A stretch of DNA of 43,084 bases from an uncultured Anaeroplasmataceae bacterium (lineage in GTDB: Bacteria > Bacillota_I > Bacilli_A > Acholeplasmatales > Anaeroplasmataceae). Position 1 is the stretch's first letter, and each line of letters begins with the position of its first letter. The notes below the pieces were generated by a model. That model saw only the letters and a list, made by a program, of their open reading frames with translations, had not been told where the DNA came from and searched no databases. The stretch covers positions 1 through 43,084 of the forward strand of contig CAJTTN010000013.1 in NCBI GenBank assembly GCA_910579215.1. Reading direction: 5' to 3'. This document shows, piece after piece, positions 1 to 8,768 of the stretch. Position numbers and translations under genes: made by a program.

Positions 1-93
1 AGTAGAATCTACACCTTTTTTTATTCGTGTCTACTTTATAGGGTCTATTTTATTCCTATGGTCTTTTTTACTTTTAATTCATTTATTTTTTAA

Positions 94-2262
94 TTACATC
101 TTATAGAGGGCTAATCCCATTTTATGCTTATCATAATCTATGTCAATAACATAAACACGAACCTCATCACCAACATGGATGATATCTGAAGGATGATTTA
201 CTTTTTGTGTAGACATCTTGGAAACATGAAGTAAGCCATCATATTTAACACCGCAATCTACAAAGGCTCCGAAATCAACAACATTACGCACTATACCGTC
301 TAATTCGTCCCCTACCTTAACATCCTCAAAATGCATTATATCGCTTCTAAGCTTCAATCCAGGATAATTATCCCTTATATCTCGCAAAGGCGCTACAAAG
401 GCGTCTAATATATCATTTAAGGTATATTTATCGATATCAAATTCTTTTTGCAAAACTTCTTTGTCTAATAGAGAAACAGCTTCTTTCATTTCCTCACTAC
501 CAATATCACTAGAGGATTTTCCCATATAGTTTAAAAGGGCTTCTGCTTTATTATAGCTTTCTGGATGAATTGGAGTCATGTCCAATGGATTAGCACCACC
601 AAGAATTCTTAAGAATCCAACGCATTGTTCATAGGTTTTAGGTCCTAGCTTTGCCACTTTCTTTAATTCTTCACGATTTGTAAATTTTGTATTTGTTTCA
701 CGATAATCAATAATGTTTTTAGCAACATTCTTAGATAATCCTGAAACATAGCTTAATAAGGAGGTTGAACAAGTATTTAAATTTACTCCTACCTTATTAA
801 CTGCATCTACGACTACATCCTCTAAGGATTTACTCAATTTGTTTTGAGCTATATCGTGCTGATATTGTCCAACACCAATAGACTTTGGTTCGATTTTAAC
901 AAGCTCAGCTAATGGATCTTGAATTCTTCTTGCAATAGAAATTGCAGAGCGTTGTTCAACAGATAAATCTGGAAATTCCTCCATAGCCAATGGTGAAGCT
1001 GAGTATACAGAAGCACCTGCCTCACTAACTACGACGTACTTAACGTCTAAATGATTCTCATTGATTACCTCAGCCACAAAGCTTTCTGTTTCTCGACTTG
1101 CGGTTCCATTACCAATTGCTATAATTTCTACCTTATATTTTTGAATAAAATTAACTAATGTTTTTTTAGACAATTCTAATAGCTTAGGATTTACAGTTAC
1201 TCCCTTAGCCTTTTCATTTGGGTATATTACCCCAATTTCTAATACCTTTGAGCTTGGAGATATTGCTGCAAGCTTACATCCTGTTCGGAAAGCAGGATCA
1301 ACGCCTAAAACTACATGTCCTTTCATTGGAGCTTGTAATAATAAATGCTGTAAATTTAAAGAGAAGATATGTATGGCTTGTTCCTCTGCCTTTTCTGTTA
1401 AAATTACTCTTATTTCTCTTTGAATGGAAGGAGCAATAAGCCTTTTATAGGCATCGGCAATTGAATCTACGAGTTCCTCATTAAAAATAGAAGTATAATT
1501 ATGCGTAACATTATATCGTATATGCTCTACATCTCGTTCAGGCTGTAGCCCAATCGTAACGGTTATCACTTCTTCATTTTCTGCTCGATTTATAGCTAGA
1601 ATACGATGAGGCTTAACAAATGCTAATCTTTCTGTAACATCATAATAATTCTTGTATTTTTCTTCTGGATCTAATTCATTATTTTTCTTTTTACAAGAAA
1701 TTGTTCCATACTTTAAAGCTGCTTCACGTATATGCTTACGATACTCTGCATTATCTGATATTTTCTCAGCAACAATGTATTTGGCCTGTTCTATAGCCTG
1801 CTCAGCCGTTAAAACCTTATCTGTAATAAATTGCTTGGCAATCTCTATTTTATCTCCATATCTAGGAAGCTCAAGCATGATATCAGCTAAAGGCTCTAAT
1901 CCTAAAGCAATTGCTGCTGTAGCCTTAGTTTTTTTCTTTTCCTTATATGGACGATATAAATCCTCAACCTCAATTAATTTAGAAGCCTGTAAAATTGTAG
2001 CTTTAAGCTCTTCTGTTAACAAACCTTTTTCTTCAATTAATCGAATTACATCATCCTTACGCTTTTGTAAGGATAAACCATATTGATATTCATCATCAAT
2101 AACGCGAATTTGTTCTTCATCTAAGCCACCTGTAGCTTCTTTTCTATATCGTGCTATAAAAGCTACAGTATGATCATTTTCTAGCAATTCCAAAACAGCC
2201 TTTACCTGTTCTATTTTAACCTTTAAATCCTCTGCTATTTTCTTTATAATTTCTTCATTCAT
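94..2262 (-). CDS. tex: Tex, S1-domain transcription accessory protein
   Basis: This is a full-length Tex protein of 722 residues. Tex is a cytoplasmic nucleic-acid-binding protein found across bacteria and related to eukaryotic Spt6. Visible in order are the helical N-terminal region (about 1-200), a YqgF/RNase H-like domain beginning near residue 320 (GHVVLGVDPAFRTG), a helix-hairpin-helix region around 500-560 (SGLSKNVAKNIIDYR, KLGPKTYEQ), and a C-terminal S1 RNA-binding domain (VGDELDGIVRNVVDFGAFVD) in the last 75 residues. The start is well set: AAGGAGGG lies 7 bases before ATG. The gene ends about 90 bp from the left edge and is preceded by a terminator of the neighbouring gene, so it is probably transcribed alone. 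Confidence 0.96.
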   Translation of the reverse strand: MNEEIIKKIAEDLKVKIEQVKAVLELLENDHTVAFIARYRKEATGGLDEEQIRVIDDEYQYGLSLQKRKDDVIRLIEEKGLLTEELKATILQASKLIEVEDLYRPYKEKKKTKATAAIALGLEPLADIMLELPRYGDKIEIAKQFITDKVLTAEQAIEQAKYIVAEKISDNAEYRKHIREAALKYGTISCKKKNNELDPEEKYKNYYDVTERLAFVKPHRILAINRAENEEVITVTIGLQPERDVEHIRYNVTHNYTSIFNEELVDSIADAYKRLIAPSIQREIRVILTEKAEEQAIHIFSLNLQHLLLQAPMKGHVVLGVDPAFRTGCKLAAISPSSKVLEIGVIYPNEKAKGVTVNPKLLELSKKTLVNFIQKYKVEIIAIGNGTASRETESFVAEVINENHLDVKYVVVSEAGASVYSASPLAMEEFPDLSVEQRSAISIARRIQDPLAELVKIEPKSIGVGQYQHDIAQNKLSKSLEDVVVDAVNKVGVNLNTCSTSLLSYVSGLSKNVAKNIIDYRETNTKFTNREELKKVAKLGPKTYEQCVGFLRILGGANPLDMTPIHPESYNKAEALLNYMGKSSSDIGSEEMKEAVSLLDKEVLQKEFDIDKYTLNDILDAFVAPLRDIRDNYPGLKLRSDIMHFEDVKVGDELDGIVRNVVDFGAFVDCGVKYDGLLHVSKMSTQKVNHPSDIIHVGDEVRVYVIDIDYDKHKMGLALYKM

Positions 2263-2283
2263 TATTTTACCCTCCTTAAAAAA

Positions 2284-2304
2284 TAGCCTCCGTTGCGAAG
2301 GCTA
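2284..2304 (-). terminator. Rho-independent terminator after the 2.3-3.0 kb gene
   Basis: An inverted repeat TAGCCT / AGGCTA with a 9-base loop is followed on the minus strand by a run of T (A-run at 2278-2283 on the plus strand). It lies directly after the stop of the membrane-anchored protein gene and just before the tex ribosome binding site. Confidence 0.7.
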
Positions 2305-2310
2305 ATTTGC

Positions 2311-3012
2311 TTATAATGTTTTAATATAATTAATTGCGTATAGAATAGAAGAATTCAGTACTTCTGTCCATGAACTCGTAGAAATAATATGGCTCTGTGT
2401 AGTACCATTTTCGTCCTTATATTCAACCTTTTGCTGAAATTGCTCACCCTTAACGTAGATAAAGGCAGGCTCATAGCTAGCTTGATCCTCAGATAATAAT
2501 GCTCCAAACTGACTATCATATAAAATTCCTGCGTTTGTAGAGCTATTTACAGTAGCATCTACAACGTATAGCTCTAAATCTACACCTCTATCCTTTGCCT
2601 GATCTACTGTATATTGTAAATCAGCTAGACGCGTAATTAATTTCACATAATCCTCGTTATAATTATCCTCATCTTTTTCATCTGCATAAAATGCATTACC
2701 ATCATAAACAAAAATAAATGTATTTTCTATATCACCATTTTTAATATATCTTTCAATGGAAAGGTAATTTTCTTTATTAAACTTAACAGTATGCCCTTCT
2801 GTATCCTTTGTTTCCTCATGGAAATATATTTTATCTGATACATAGGCCTCATCCTCTTTAGTTCCATAATAAATCCCTAATCCTACACCTAGACCTACAC
2901 CGATTAAAACTACAACTGTTAATATAATGATAAATAACTTTTTATTAAATTTATATTCTTTTTTTTGGTTCTTCGTATTTGAACGAGATACCTTTCTGAC
3001 TGATCTTGCCAA
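2311..3012 (-). CDS. Membrane-anchored extracytoplasmic protein, unknown function
   Basis: A protein of about 233 residues with a basic cytoplasmic N-terminus (about 27 residues), one membrane segment (FIIILTVVVLIGVGLGVGLGIYYG) and an extracytoplasmic domain of about 180 residues. Phrases such as NTFIFVYDGNAFYADE and PAFIYVKGEQFQQKVEY, with a strand-helix-strand rhythm, would suit a thioredoxin-like fold, but no CxxC is present and I do not recognise the family. Start choice: an ATG at 3018 sits only 2 bases after GGAGG, which is too close. The in-frame TTG at 3012 is 8 bases away and is preferred. It has its own terminator and is likely monocistronic. Confidence 0.75.
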   Translation of the reverse strand: MARSVRKVSRSNTKNQKKEYKFNKKLFIIILTVVVLIGVGLGVGLGIYYGTKEDEAYVSDKIYFHEETKDTEGHTVKFNKENYLSIERYIKNGDIENTFIFVYDGNAFYADEKDEDNYNEDYVKLITRLADLQYTVDQAKDRGVDLELYVVDATVNSSTNAGILYDSQFGALLSEDQASYEPAFIYVKGEQFQQKVEYKDENGTTQSHIISTSSWTEVLNSSILYAINYIKTL

Positions 3013-3134
3013 GGTCATTCCCTCCTATAGTAAACATCTAATATATTATAAGATAAATCAAAGAAAAATTCAAGAACTAAGCACAATTTTTAGCTCGTTT
3101 TCAGTTGTTTTTTATTAGTATACCCAGAAAAAAA

Positions 3135-3161
3135 GGAAGACATCCTAAATTGATGTCTTCC
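3135..3161 (-). terminator. Rho-independent terminator after the lipoprotein gene
   Basis: A perfect 10-bp stem (GGAAGACATC / GATGTCTTCC) with a 7-base loop is followed on the minus strand by a seven-T run (plus-strand A-run at 3128-3134). It lies 6 bp beyond the stop codon of the lipoprotein gene. Confidence 0.88.
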
Positions 3162-3167
3162 GTATAC

Positions 3168-4121
3168 CTAAGCTAAGGTAATACTATTGGCTATATTAAT
3201 ATAATCATCTACAGAAAGCTCATTGGAAAAAATGGTTATCTCATAATTTCCGTTATAGAATTTCATTGTATTTTTATTTAAGAATCCAAGTCCACATTCA
3301 AGGAATTCTACAGAATCATAGGTATCTATAGCTACTACTTCATCTGTAACCTCAACCAAGGAAACAATAATGGTATAGGAATGTGAGCCACTATAGCATA
3401 GAATTGTTGTATCATCCTTTTTACTAGAGGAGGCAAGTGTACTTCCCTCTACAACATATCCTGCAGTCAACGTTAAGCTTGTTTCTTCTTCTCCAGGCTT
3501 TTCTTGTTGATTTCCAAGATACTTCTTTTCATTAAAATTATCTTTTCCTAAATTGCTGTTAGGTGTAAAGGTATCAAAATCTACTACGATACACTCTTCA
3601 TTTTTTTCATTTAAAAACACAGTTTTCTTTGGCTTGTAGTTAGCATCACATGTGTATTTCATCTTGTTAAGCTTTTGATTTGTTTTATGTGTAATTTTAC
3701 ATTCAATTACATAATCGGTACCGTTCATACTTCCTGAGGCTTCTTTATCTGCTTTAATATCTTTATTAATCGCCTCTAATAAATAAGCATGAGAACTATT
3801 TAGTGGCCAATTACTATCAAATCTGAATTCCTTGTTTAAGGAAGGTGTAATCACATAAACACCTGTATCATTCTTAATGATAAGCTGGTCACTATCCCCT
3901 TTAAAACAAACCTTATAGTAGCTTGGAGATAAATAATCCACTTCTACATTAACACTAACATTCTTATCTGCTCTTTGAATCGTCATTTTAGATGTTAGAC
4001 TATAGGAGCTTAATCCAGAGAGATAATTTGTAACTCTTGATACCTCATCCACATTATCCTTTGCCTTACATCCAACTAATACTAATAAACCTAATAAAAT
4101 TAAACCAAATATTTTTTTCAT
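3168..4121 (-). CDS. LolA-fold lipoprotein (YdcC/GerS-like)
   Basis: A 317-residue lipoprotein. It has a lipoprotein signal peptide with lipobox LVGC (Cys18), so it should be processed by Lgt, which is encoded nearby, and anchored outside the membrane. Residues 30-200 alternate short strands in the manner of the LolA-like family (SYSLTSKMTIQ, SPSYYKVCFKG, DTGVYVITPSLNKEFRFDS, FLNEKNEECIVVDF), as in B. subtilis YdcC and clostridial GerS. The C-terminal 100 residues form a second, unidentified beta-rich domain. In B. subtilis ydcC is next to acpS, and here acpS lies 290 bp away on the same strand, which supports the assignment. The ribosome binding site AGGTGG precedes ATG. Family membership is likely; the exact role is unknown. 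Confidence 0.75.
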   Translation of the reverse strand: MKKIFGLILLGLLVLVGCKAKDNVDEVSRVTNYLSGLSSYSLTSKMTIQRADKNVSVNVEVDYLSPSYYKVCFKGDSDQLIIKNDTGVYVITPSLNKEFRFDSNWPLNSSHAYLLEAINKDIKADKEASGSMNGTDYVIECKITHKTNQKLNKMKYTCDANYKPKKTVFLNEKNEECIVVDFDTFTPNSNLGKDNFNEKKYLGNQQEKPGEEETSLTLTAGYVVEGSTLASSSKKDDTTILCYSGSHSYTIIVSLVEVTDEVVAIDTYDSVEFLECGLGFLNKNTMKFYNGNYEITIFSNELSVDDYINIANSITLA

Positions 4122-4229
4122 TCTTCCACCTATCTTCTATAATCAATAAACAATATGCTTTTCTTTTTTAAACTATGCATAAAGTAACGTGTTTTCGTTA
4201 AAACTACATAATAAAGGAGGAACTGAAGA

Positions 4230-4442
4230 ATGTCTATAATACAGAAAATAGCCCTTGTATTCACAATTCTTGGTGGAATTACATGGGCTATCGTGGGAAT
4301 ATTTAATTTTAATATTGTTACTTGGCTATTCCAAGAAGGATCTGTAATGACTAGAATCGTATATATCTTTATTGGAATCTGTGCCTTATTTAATATTGTA
4401 GCTTTATTCTTACCTAATCGTCATCGCATGTTGGAAGAATAA
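4230..4442 (+). CDS. DUF378 (YuzA-like) small membrane protein
   Basis: A 70-residue protein with two membrane helices (IALVFTILGGITWAIVGIF and IVYIFIGICALFNIVALFL). The QKIALV..ILGGI.W..VG.F pattern matches the DUF378 family, whose function is unknown. AAAGGAGG lies 9 bases before ATG. It is the only plus-strand gene in the left half of the window, and its 3' end overlaps the 3' end of acpS by 29 bp in a convergent arrangement, so the two transcripts are complementary at their tails. Confidence 0.85.
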   Translation: MSIIQKIALVFTILGGITWAIVGIFNFNIVTWLFQEGSVMTRIVYIFIGICALFNIVALFLPNRHRMLEE

Positions 4443-4755
4443 CCACCGCAATACTATAATGATCCGTATGGGATAAACTAATTTGGAGTTCTTCTTTCTT
4501 ATTTTTTATAAGGACGTAGGGAGCTCCATTTTCTTCATTTTTAATCGTAATATCCTGAAAGGTCAAACCTGTTTTATAACATTTAAAAACAGCTTCCTTA
4601 CAGGCAAAGCGAGAGGATAGATATTCTATCCTTCTTTTTTTATTTGTAATTGTTTGAAAATAGGAAAGTTCAAATGAAGTTAGGATACGGCGAATAAAAC
4701 GCTCATCCCTATTCTCGATATCTTTATGCTCTACCAAATCTACTCCAACACGCAT
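4414..4755 (-). CDS. acpS: Holo-[acyl-carrier-protein] synthase
   Basis: AcpS transfers 4'-phosphopantetheine from coenzyme A to the serine of acyl carrier protein, activating it for fatty acid synthesis in the cytoplasm. The 113-residue length suits the family (about 120). The two metal/CoA-binding signatures are visible: GVDLVEHKDIE near the N-terminus (Asp6) and SRFACKEAVFK (Glu54 region), followed by SLSHTDHYSIAVV. The start follows GAGGAG and lies 1 bp after the whiA stop, so the gene is the last of the hprK-lgt/ppaX-whiA-acpS run. Its C-terminal coding end overlaps the convergent DUF378 gene. Confidence 0.95.
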   Translation of the reverse strand: MRVGVDLVEHKDIENRDERFIRRILTSFELSYFQTITNKKRRIEYLSSRFACKEAVFKCYKTGLTFQDITIKNEENGAPYVLIKNKKEELQISLSHTDHYSIAVVILPTCDDD

Positions 4756-4756
4756 A

Positions 4757-5692
4757 TTACTCCTCTTTTCTCGCTTTATAATCTAATGCAATTTCTTTTA
4801 TTTTTCTAAAGCGATGATTTAAACAAGACTTTGTTATTTGTTCATTGTACTTATCATTTATTAAATACACTAGTTCATTTAAAGAGGCTTCCTTATTTTC
4901 CTTTCTTACCTTCATAACCAATAAAAGCTTTGGATCTAGTCTTTCTAAAGGATAATTTAGTTCTAAATAAGAAATATATTTTAATTGCTCCTGTGCACTA
5001 ATATTTGTCTTTTGTTGATTAGCAACATCTGTGTTTAAAGCTCTATTAATGTTGGCAGAAATTTCTCTTTTTATTATAGCATTTTCAAATTCATTCATAG
5101 TGACATTTGCACCAAGTCTTCTTAAAACCTCTACAATACGATCCTTTTCCTTTATATAAACAATCAAATGGTTTCTTCTCTTAGCGATGCGAGCATTAAG
5201 ATTATAGTTGTTCATAATTCTTTGAAGGAAGAGTGCCTCAGCCTCCTGATCTACCATAATCTCTAAATGGTAGTTTGAGGTGTTAGGGTCATTTACACTT
5301 CCCTTAGCTAAAAAGGCTCCTCTAAGATAGGAAATAGACATTTTAGCATCATGTAAAATTTCTTCTTTCCGTAAAGTAACTGGCTCTAATAAATTTAAAT
5401 CCTCTATAATCGTCTGTCCTATATCCTCTATAATACAGGAATACATGGTTTTATGATTTAGCTTTTGCTGAACCTTAGAGACAATTTTAAAGCTCATATT
5501 TGTATAAAACTGCTTAAGAAGAGCAATATAATACCTAATAATATGTAAATTGGAGCTAGAACAAATTAAACGAATAGGACTCAAATAAATTTCTCCAACC
5601 AGCCTAAGCCAAGCCTCTAATTCAATAAGATGTGAAGAAGCCTCCATATTTATTTTTAAGATATCTTCCTTAACATCAAATGAAAAGCTCAT
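4757..5692 (-). CDS. whiA: WhiA, DNA-binding cell-division/sporulation regulator
   Basis: A 311-residue WhiA (DUF199) protein. The family joins a degenerate LAGLIDADG homing-endonuclease-like N-terminal domain to a C-terminal helix-turn-helix. It controls sporulation septation in Streptomyces and affects cell division in Bacillus. Visible features are the conserved start (SFSFDVKEDIL), the SYLRGAFLAKGSVNDPNTSNYHLEI core, NRALNTDVAN, and the C-terminal HTH (SLNELVYLINDKYNEQITKS). The ribosome binding site overlaps the lgt-ppaX stop (GGAGTAA), indicating translational coupling. In B. subtilis whiA sits in the yvcJ-yvcK operon; here it is joined to the hprK-lgt-ppaX group. Confidence 0.95.
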   Translation of the reverse strand: MSFSFDVKEDILKINMEASSHLIELEAWLRLVGEIYLSPIRLICSSSNLHIIRYYIALLKQFYTNMSFKIVSKVQQKLNHKTMYSCIIEDIGQTIIEDLNLLEPVTLRKEEILHDAKMSISYLRGAFLAKGSVNDPNTSNYHLEIMVDQEAEALFLQRIMNNYNLNARIAKRRNHLIVYIKEKDRIVEVLRRLGANVTMNEFENAIIKREISANINRALNTDVANQQKTNISAQEQLKYISYLELNYPLERLDPKLLLVMKVRKENKEASLNELVYLINDKYNEQITKSCLNHRFRKIKEIALDYKARKEE

Positions 5693-5695
5693 AAG

Positions 5696-7162
5696 TTACT
5701 CCACTAAAATCATCAAAATTTCTGATAAATTACGAATTGTGTAGGTAGGCTCAGCAGCAAGAATTTTATCCTTACGATCGGAATATAGGACTCCAATCGT
5801 ATCAATTTTGGCATTTTTACCAGCCTCTATATCTCCTACACCATCTCCAACATATAATGCCTTCTTACTATTTAAAATCTTCATAGCCTTAAGAATACCC
5901 TCAGGATCTGGCTTGGGATTAGCTACATCCTCTTCGCCTATAACAATACGCACCTTATCCAGCATTCCAAAAAGTTCTAACCCATGTTCCACCAAATCTG
6001 TTTTTTTAGAGGAAACAACACCTATTTTATATCCCTTACGCGCTAAGGACCGAATCAAGCTCTTGGCACCAGGAAAGGCAGTAACAAATTCATCGTGAAC
6101 AGAAACGTTATATTCTCTATAATAATCTATCATTGCTTTTATTTCCTGTTCATCCTCACTATATCTAGAAAAGGTTTGTCTTAAAGAGGGTCCAAAGAAA
6201 GAATCTAGCTCCTCATCCGTCAGCTTTAAATCAGGACGAAAATGCTCAAAGGTATAAGTGAAGCTACGATATATTAAATCCTTTGTATTTAATAATGTAC
6301 CATCTAAATCAAATAAAATGGTATCATATCTATTCTTTTTAATTGTAAGCAATAGCTCACGATAATTAACTCTAGGACCTACAAAACGCTTTAAAATTAA
6401 AACTCCAACTCCACAAAGAATAAAAATTACACTTATTATAATAGACATTGGTGCATTTCCCACCATTAAAATCTCATCGATACCACTTTTACTTCTTAGA
6501 AGCTCAATTGGTATACGCACAATACCATACCAAACTAAATAAAATCCTATGAGATCTCCTGATTCTAGCTTTTTAAGCTTACGTCTAGCAACAAGCATCA
6601 AAATTAAACCAACCAAATTCAATAAGGATTCATATAAAAAGGTAGGGTGGCGATAAAACCCATCTATATACATATTTTCTGTAATAAAGCTAGGAAGAAG
6701 CGTTTTAAAAAGCTCTACATTTTTTACTACAGGACCATATAACTCATGATTACAAAAATTACCCCATCGACCACAAATTTGACCAATTAAAAATCCTGGA
6801 GCAACCACATCAAGAATGTGATAAAAGGAAAATTTTCGAACTCGACAATAAATGTAGATAGACAATAACGCGGCTAATACTCCACCTTGTATTGCCAAGC
6901 CTCCATCCCATATTGCAAAAATATCTATAAAGCTGTGAATTTGATTAAGATTAAATAAATCCCACCATAACCGCGCTCCTAATATAGAGCAAGGCAAAAC
7001 AATCACTACTCCTGTATAGATATAATCGCTTGGTATGCCTATTTTTTTACCCTCTCGCACACCAGCTATTACAGCGATTAAAACTCCGATTAGTATACAT
7101 ATTGCATACCAACGGATTTCCATTCCAAATAGGTAAAAGGATGGTTCAATATAATTTATCAT
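5696..7162 (-). CDS. lgt: Fused prolipoprotein diacylglyceryl transferase and PpaX-like HAD phosphatase
   Basis: One 488-residue frame carries two enzymes. Residues 1-262 are Lgt, the multi-pass membrane enzyme that attaches diacylglycerol to the lipobox cysteine. It has the signature GRWGNFCNHELYG at 131-143, HPTFLYES at 172-179 and VRIPIELLRS at 215-224. Residues 275-488 are a soluble HAD phosphatase resembling pyrophosphatase PpaX, with DLDGTLLNT (motif I, Asp285), VSSKK (motif II), KPDP and GDGVGD (motif III-IV). In B. subtilis these are separate adjacent genes in hprK-lgt-ppaX; here no stop or start separates them. The start codon overlaps the hprK stop (ATGA). The C-terminal half should lie in the cytoplasm after the last membrane helix (about 238-258). 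Confidence 0.93.
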   Translation of the reverse strand: MINYIEPSFYLFGMEIRWYAICILIGVLIAVIAGVREGKKIGIPSDYIYTGVVIVLPCSILGARLWWDLFNLNQIHSFIDIFAIWDGGLAIQGGVLAALLSIYIYCRVRKFSFYHILDVVAPGFLIGQICGRWGNFCNHELYGPVVKNVELFKTLLPSFITENMYIDGFYRHPTFLYESLLNLVGLILMLVARRKLKKLESGDLIGFYLVWYGIVRIPIELLRSKSGIDEILMVGNAPMSIIISVIFILCGVGVLILKRFVGPRVNYRELLLTIKKNRYDTILFDLDGTLLNTKDLIYRSFTYTFEHFRPDLKLTDEELDSFFGPSLRQTFSRYSEDEQEIKAMIDYYREYNVSVHDEFVTAFPGAKSLIRSLARKGYKIGVVSSKKTDLVEHGLELFGMLDKVRIVIGEEDVANPKPDPEGILKAMKILNSKKALYVGDGVGDIEAGKNAKIDTIGVLYSDRKDKILAAEPTYTIRNLSEILMILVE

Positions 7163-8091
7163 TCGTGTTTACCTCCTGACTCTGCCTTTTTATCAACCTT
7201 TTGCGTAAATTCCTTAGCTGCAAAATGTCCCATAAGCTTCAGCTTTTCATTCATAGCAGCAGATTCTACTAACAAGGATACACTTCTACCAGGTAATACG
7301 GGTATTGTGACCTTTGTTATTTCGGTATTAAAATATTTAATTTTTTGTTCCTCTAGTCCAAGCCGGTCATAATACTTATTTTCGTCCCAGGTTTCAAGCT
7401 CTACCACAAGTCTCAGATTTTTTCTATCTCTATAGGCACCTGCACCAAACATAGTAACAACATCAACTATTCCTATTCCTCTGATTTCCATAAATCTTTT
7501 TAATATTTCTGGCGCTCTTCCAATTAAATTACCAGGCTCTTTCTCTAAAATTTCGACAAGATCATCAGCAATTAATTGATGTCCTCGCTTAATTAAATCT
7601 AAGGAGGTTTCTGATTTTCCTATTCCACTCTTACCAATAACTAAGGTTCCCATACCATTAATATCTAAAAATGTTCCATGAACGGAGATGGTTTGTCCTA
7701 AATGATCCTGTAAATAATTAAAAAGCTTTGAAGAGGTTGGCGTTGTTCTTAAATTACTTTTTAAAACACAAATTCCATATTCATCTCCAAGTGCCTTGAA
7801 AAGCTCAGGTACAACCACCTTTACACTGAAAACAATACAAGGTGGCTTTAGTTCAAAGATTTTTCTAACATTCATTTCTCTCGTTTTGGCATCCTGCTTA
7901 CTAAAAAAGGTTGCATCCTTTGACCCCACCAAAACTACACGCTTTGGATCAAAATAATCAAAAAAGCCTGAAAATTCTAAACCTGGTCTAGAAATCATTT
8001 CTTCTACACAATGTCTATTTAAGCCTTGAGCCCCACTGATAAGCTCTAGCTTATTATCTATCATCATTTGTTCAATGGTTATATAATCCAT
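7159..8091 (-). CDS. hprK: HPr kinase/phosphorylase
   Basis: HprK phosphorylates HPr of the sugar phosphotransferase system at Ser46 and reverses this, and is the sensor of carbon catabolite control in Firmicutes. With the start chosen here the protein has 310 residues, the usual length. Seen are the N-terminal domain, the conserved His in SVHGTFLDI, Walker A GKSGIGKSE (about 153-161), the ADD segment in HQLIADDLVEI and the signature EIRGIGIVDV. Start: ATG at 8097 is only 1 base after AGGAG, while ATG at 8091 is 7 bases away and is preferred. It overlaps lgt-ppaX by 4 bp. Confidence 0.96.
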   Translation of the reverse strand: MDYITIEQMMIDNKLELISGAQGLNRHCVEEMISRPGLEFSGFFDYFDPKRVVLVGSKDATFFSKQDAKTREMNVRKIFELKPPCIVFSVKVVVPELFKALGDEYGICVLKSNLRTTPTSSKLFNYLQDHLGQTISVHGTFLDINGMGTLVIGKSGIGKSETSLDLIKRGHQLIADDLVEILEKEPGNLIGRAPEILKRFMEIRGIGIVDVVTMFGAGAYRDRKNLRLVVELETWDENKYYDRLGLEEQKIKYFNTEITKVTIPVLPGRSVSLLVESAAMNEKLKLMGHFAAKEFTQKVDKKAESGGKHE

Positions 8092-8101
8092 TCTCATTCT
8101 C

Positions 8102-8647
8102 CTATAAAAAAATTTTCTTCTGTAGCCATAGCTCTATTCCTATGAATCCAACCCATAAAATACTAGTAAGAAAAAGAGAAGCATCCAAGCTTACACAAAA
8201 ATCAACCCAAACTACATCCACCATTGCCAAGGCTAAAATAGTAATGAGACTAAATAATATAATACAACCAATTGGACTTCTATGGAAGGTATTTGTAAGT
8301 ATCGTCAATAGCTTTAATAAAATTACGAATATTGCCGTTAAGGATAGAACTATAATAAAAAACTGAGGAATAGAAACATAATTCAACAAAGGGTTAGCAA
8401 AACCTAAAACAGTAACCATCCATAAAAACCCTAAAATAAAAATCAAAAATAGAGATATGATGTATCTTAATATTAGTACATTTATCATTCTTCTTGAAAC
8501 CTTTCCTTCTAAGAGTAAGGATAAGTGCTCTAACATTGCCTCTGATTGTTTAAAGTTTTCCTCTGGCATTTCTTCTTTCATCTGTTCTATTTTTTGTTTT
8601 GCTTCTTCTAGAAGTTCCTTAATTTGTTCCTTTTTCTCTTGCTTCAT
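8102..8647 (-). CDS. Small four-helix membrane protein with coiled-coil N-terminus
   Basis: About 181 residues. The first 50 are charged and predicted coiled coil (KKEQIKELLEEAKQKIEQMKEEM). Then come four hydrophobic segments, around IINVLILRYIISLFLIFILGF-like residues 60-80, a second at about 95-120, a third at IGCIILFSLITILALAMV and a fourth at ASLFLTSILWVGFIGIEL. I do not recognise the family. The frame opens earlier at a GTG inside the ribosome binding site, so the ATG at 8647, about 8 bases after GGAGGTGA, is preferred. It lies 10 bp before hprK and probably opens that operon. Confidence 0.78.
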   Translation of the reverse strand: MKQEKKEQIKELLEEAKQKIEQMKEEMPEENFKQSEAMLEHLSLLLEGKVSRRMINVLILRYIISLFLIFILGFLWMVTVLGFANPLLNYVSIPQFFIIVLSLTAIFVILLKLLTILTNTFHRSPIGCIILFSLITILALAMVDVVWVDFCVSLDASLFLTSILWVGFIGIELWLQKKIFL

Positions 8648-8743
8648 TGAATGCTTCACCTCCTTTTTTTATACTTTATATATTATATAATAATAAATCC
8701 ATTTTAGCAAATAGATTTACGTATTCAATACTCAAGAAGAAAG

Positions 8744-8768
8744 AAAAATCTCTATGTAAGAGATTTTT
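8744..8768 (-). terminator. Rho-independent terminator of uvrA
   Basis: A perfect 10-bp stem AAAAATCTCT / AGAGATTTTT with loop ATGTA includes the first two bases of the uvrA stop codon on its 5' side. On the minus strand the stem ends in five T. The same A/T-tailed stem could also act in the other direction. Confidence 0.75.

Noticed and set aside
1..93. A terminator or gene end at the left edge
   Set aside because: Short inverted repeats (AGTAGA/TCTACT, ATAGG/CCTAT) are present, but none is strong and followed directly by a T-run on either strand; nothing can be supported.
1652..2086. Plus-strand 144-codon frame inside tex
   Set aside because: It lies wholly opposite tex, is low-complexity Ser/Leu/Ile, and has no ribosome binding site.
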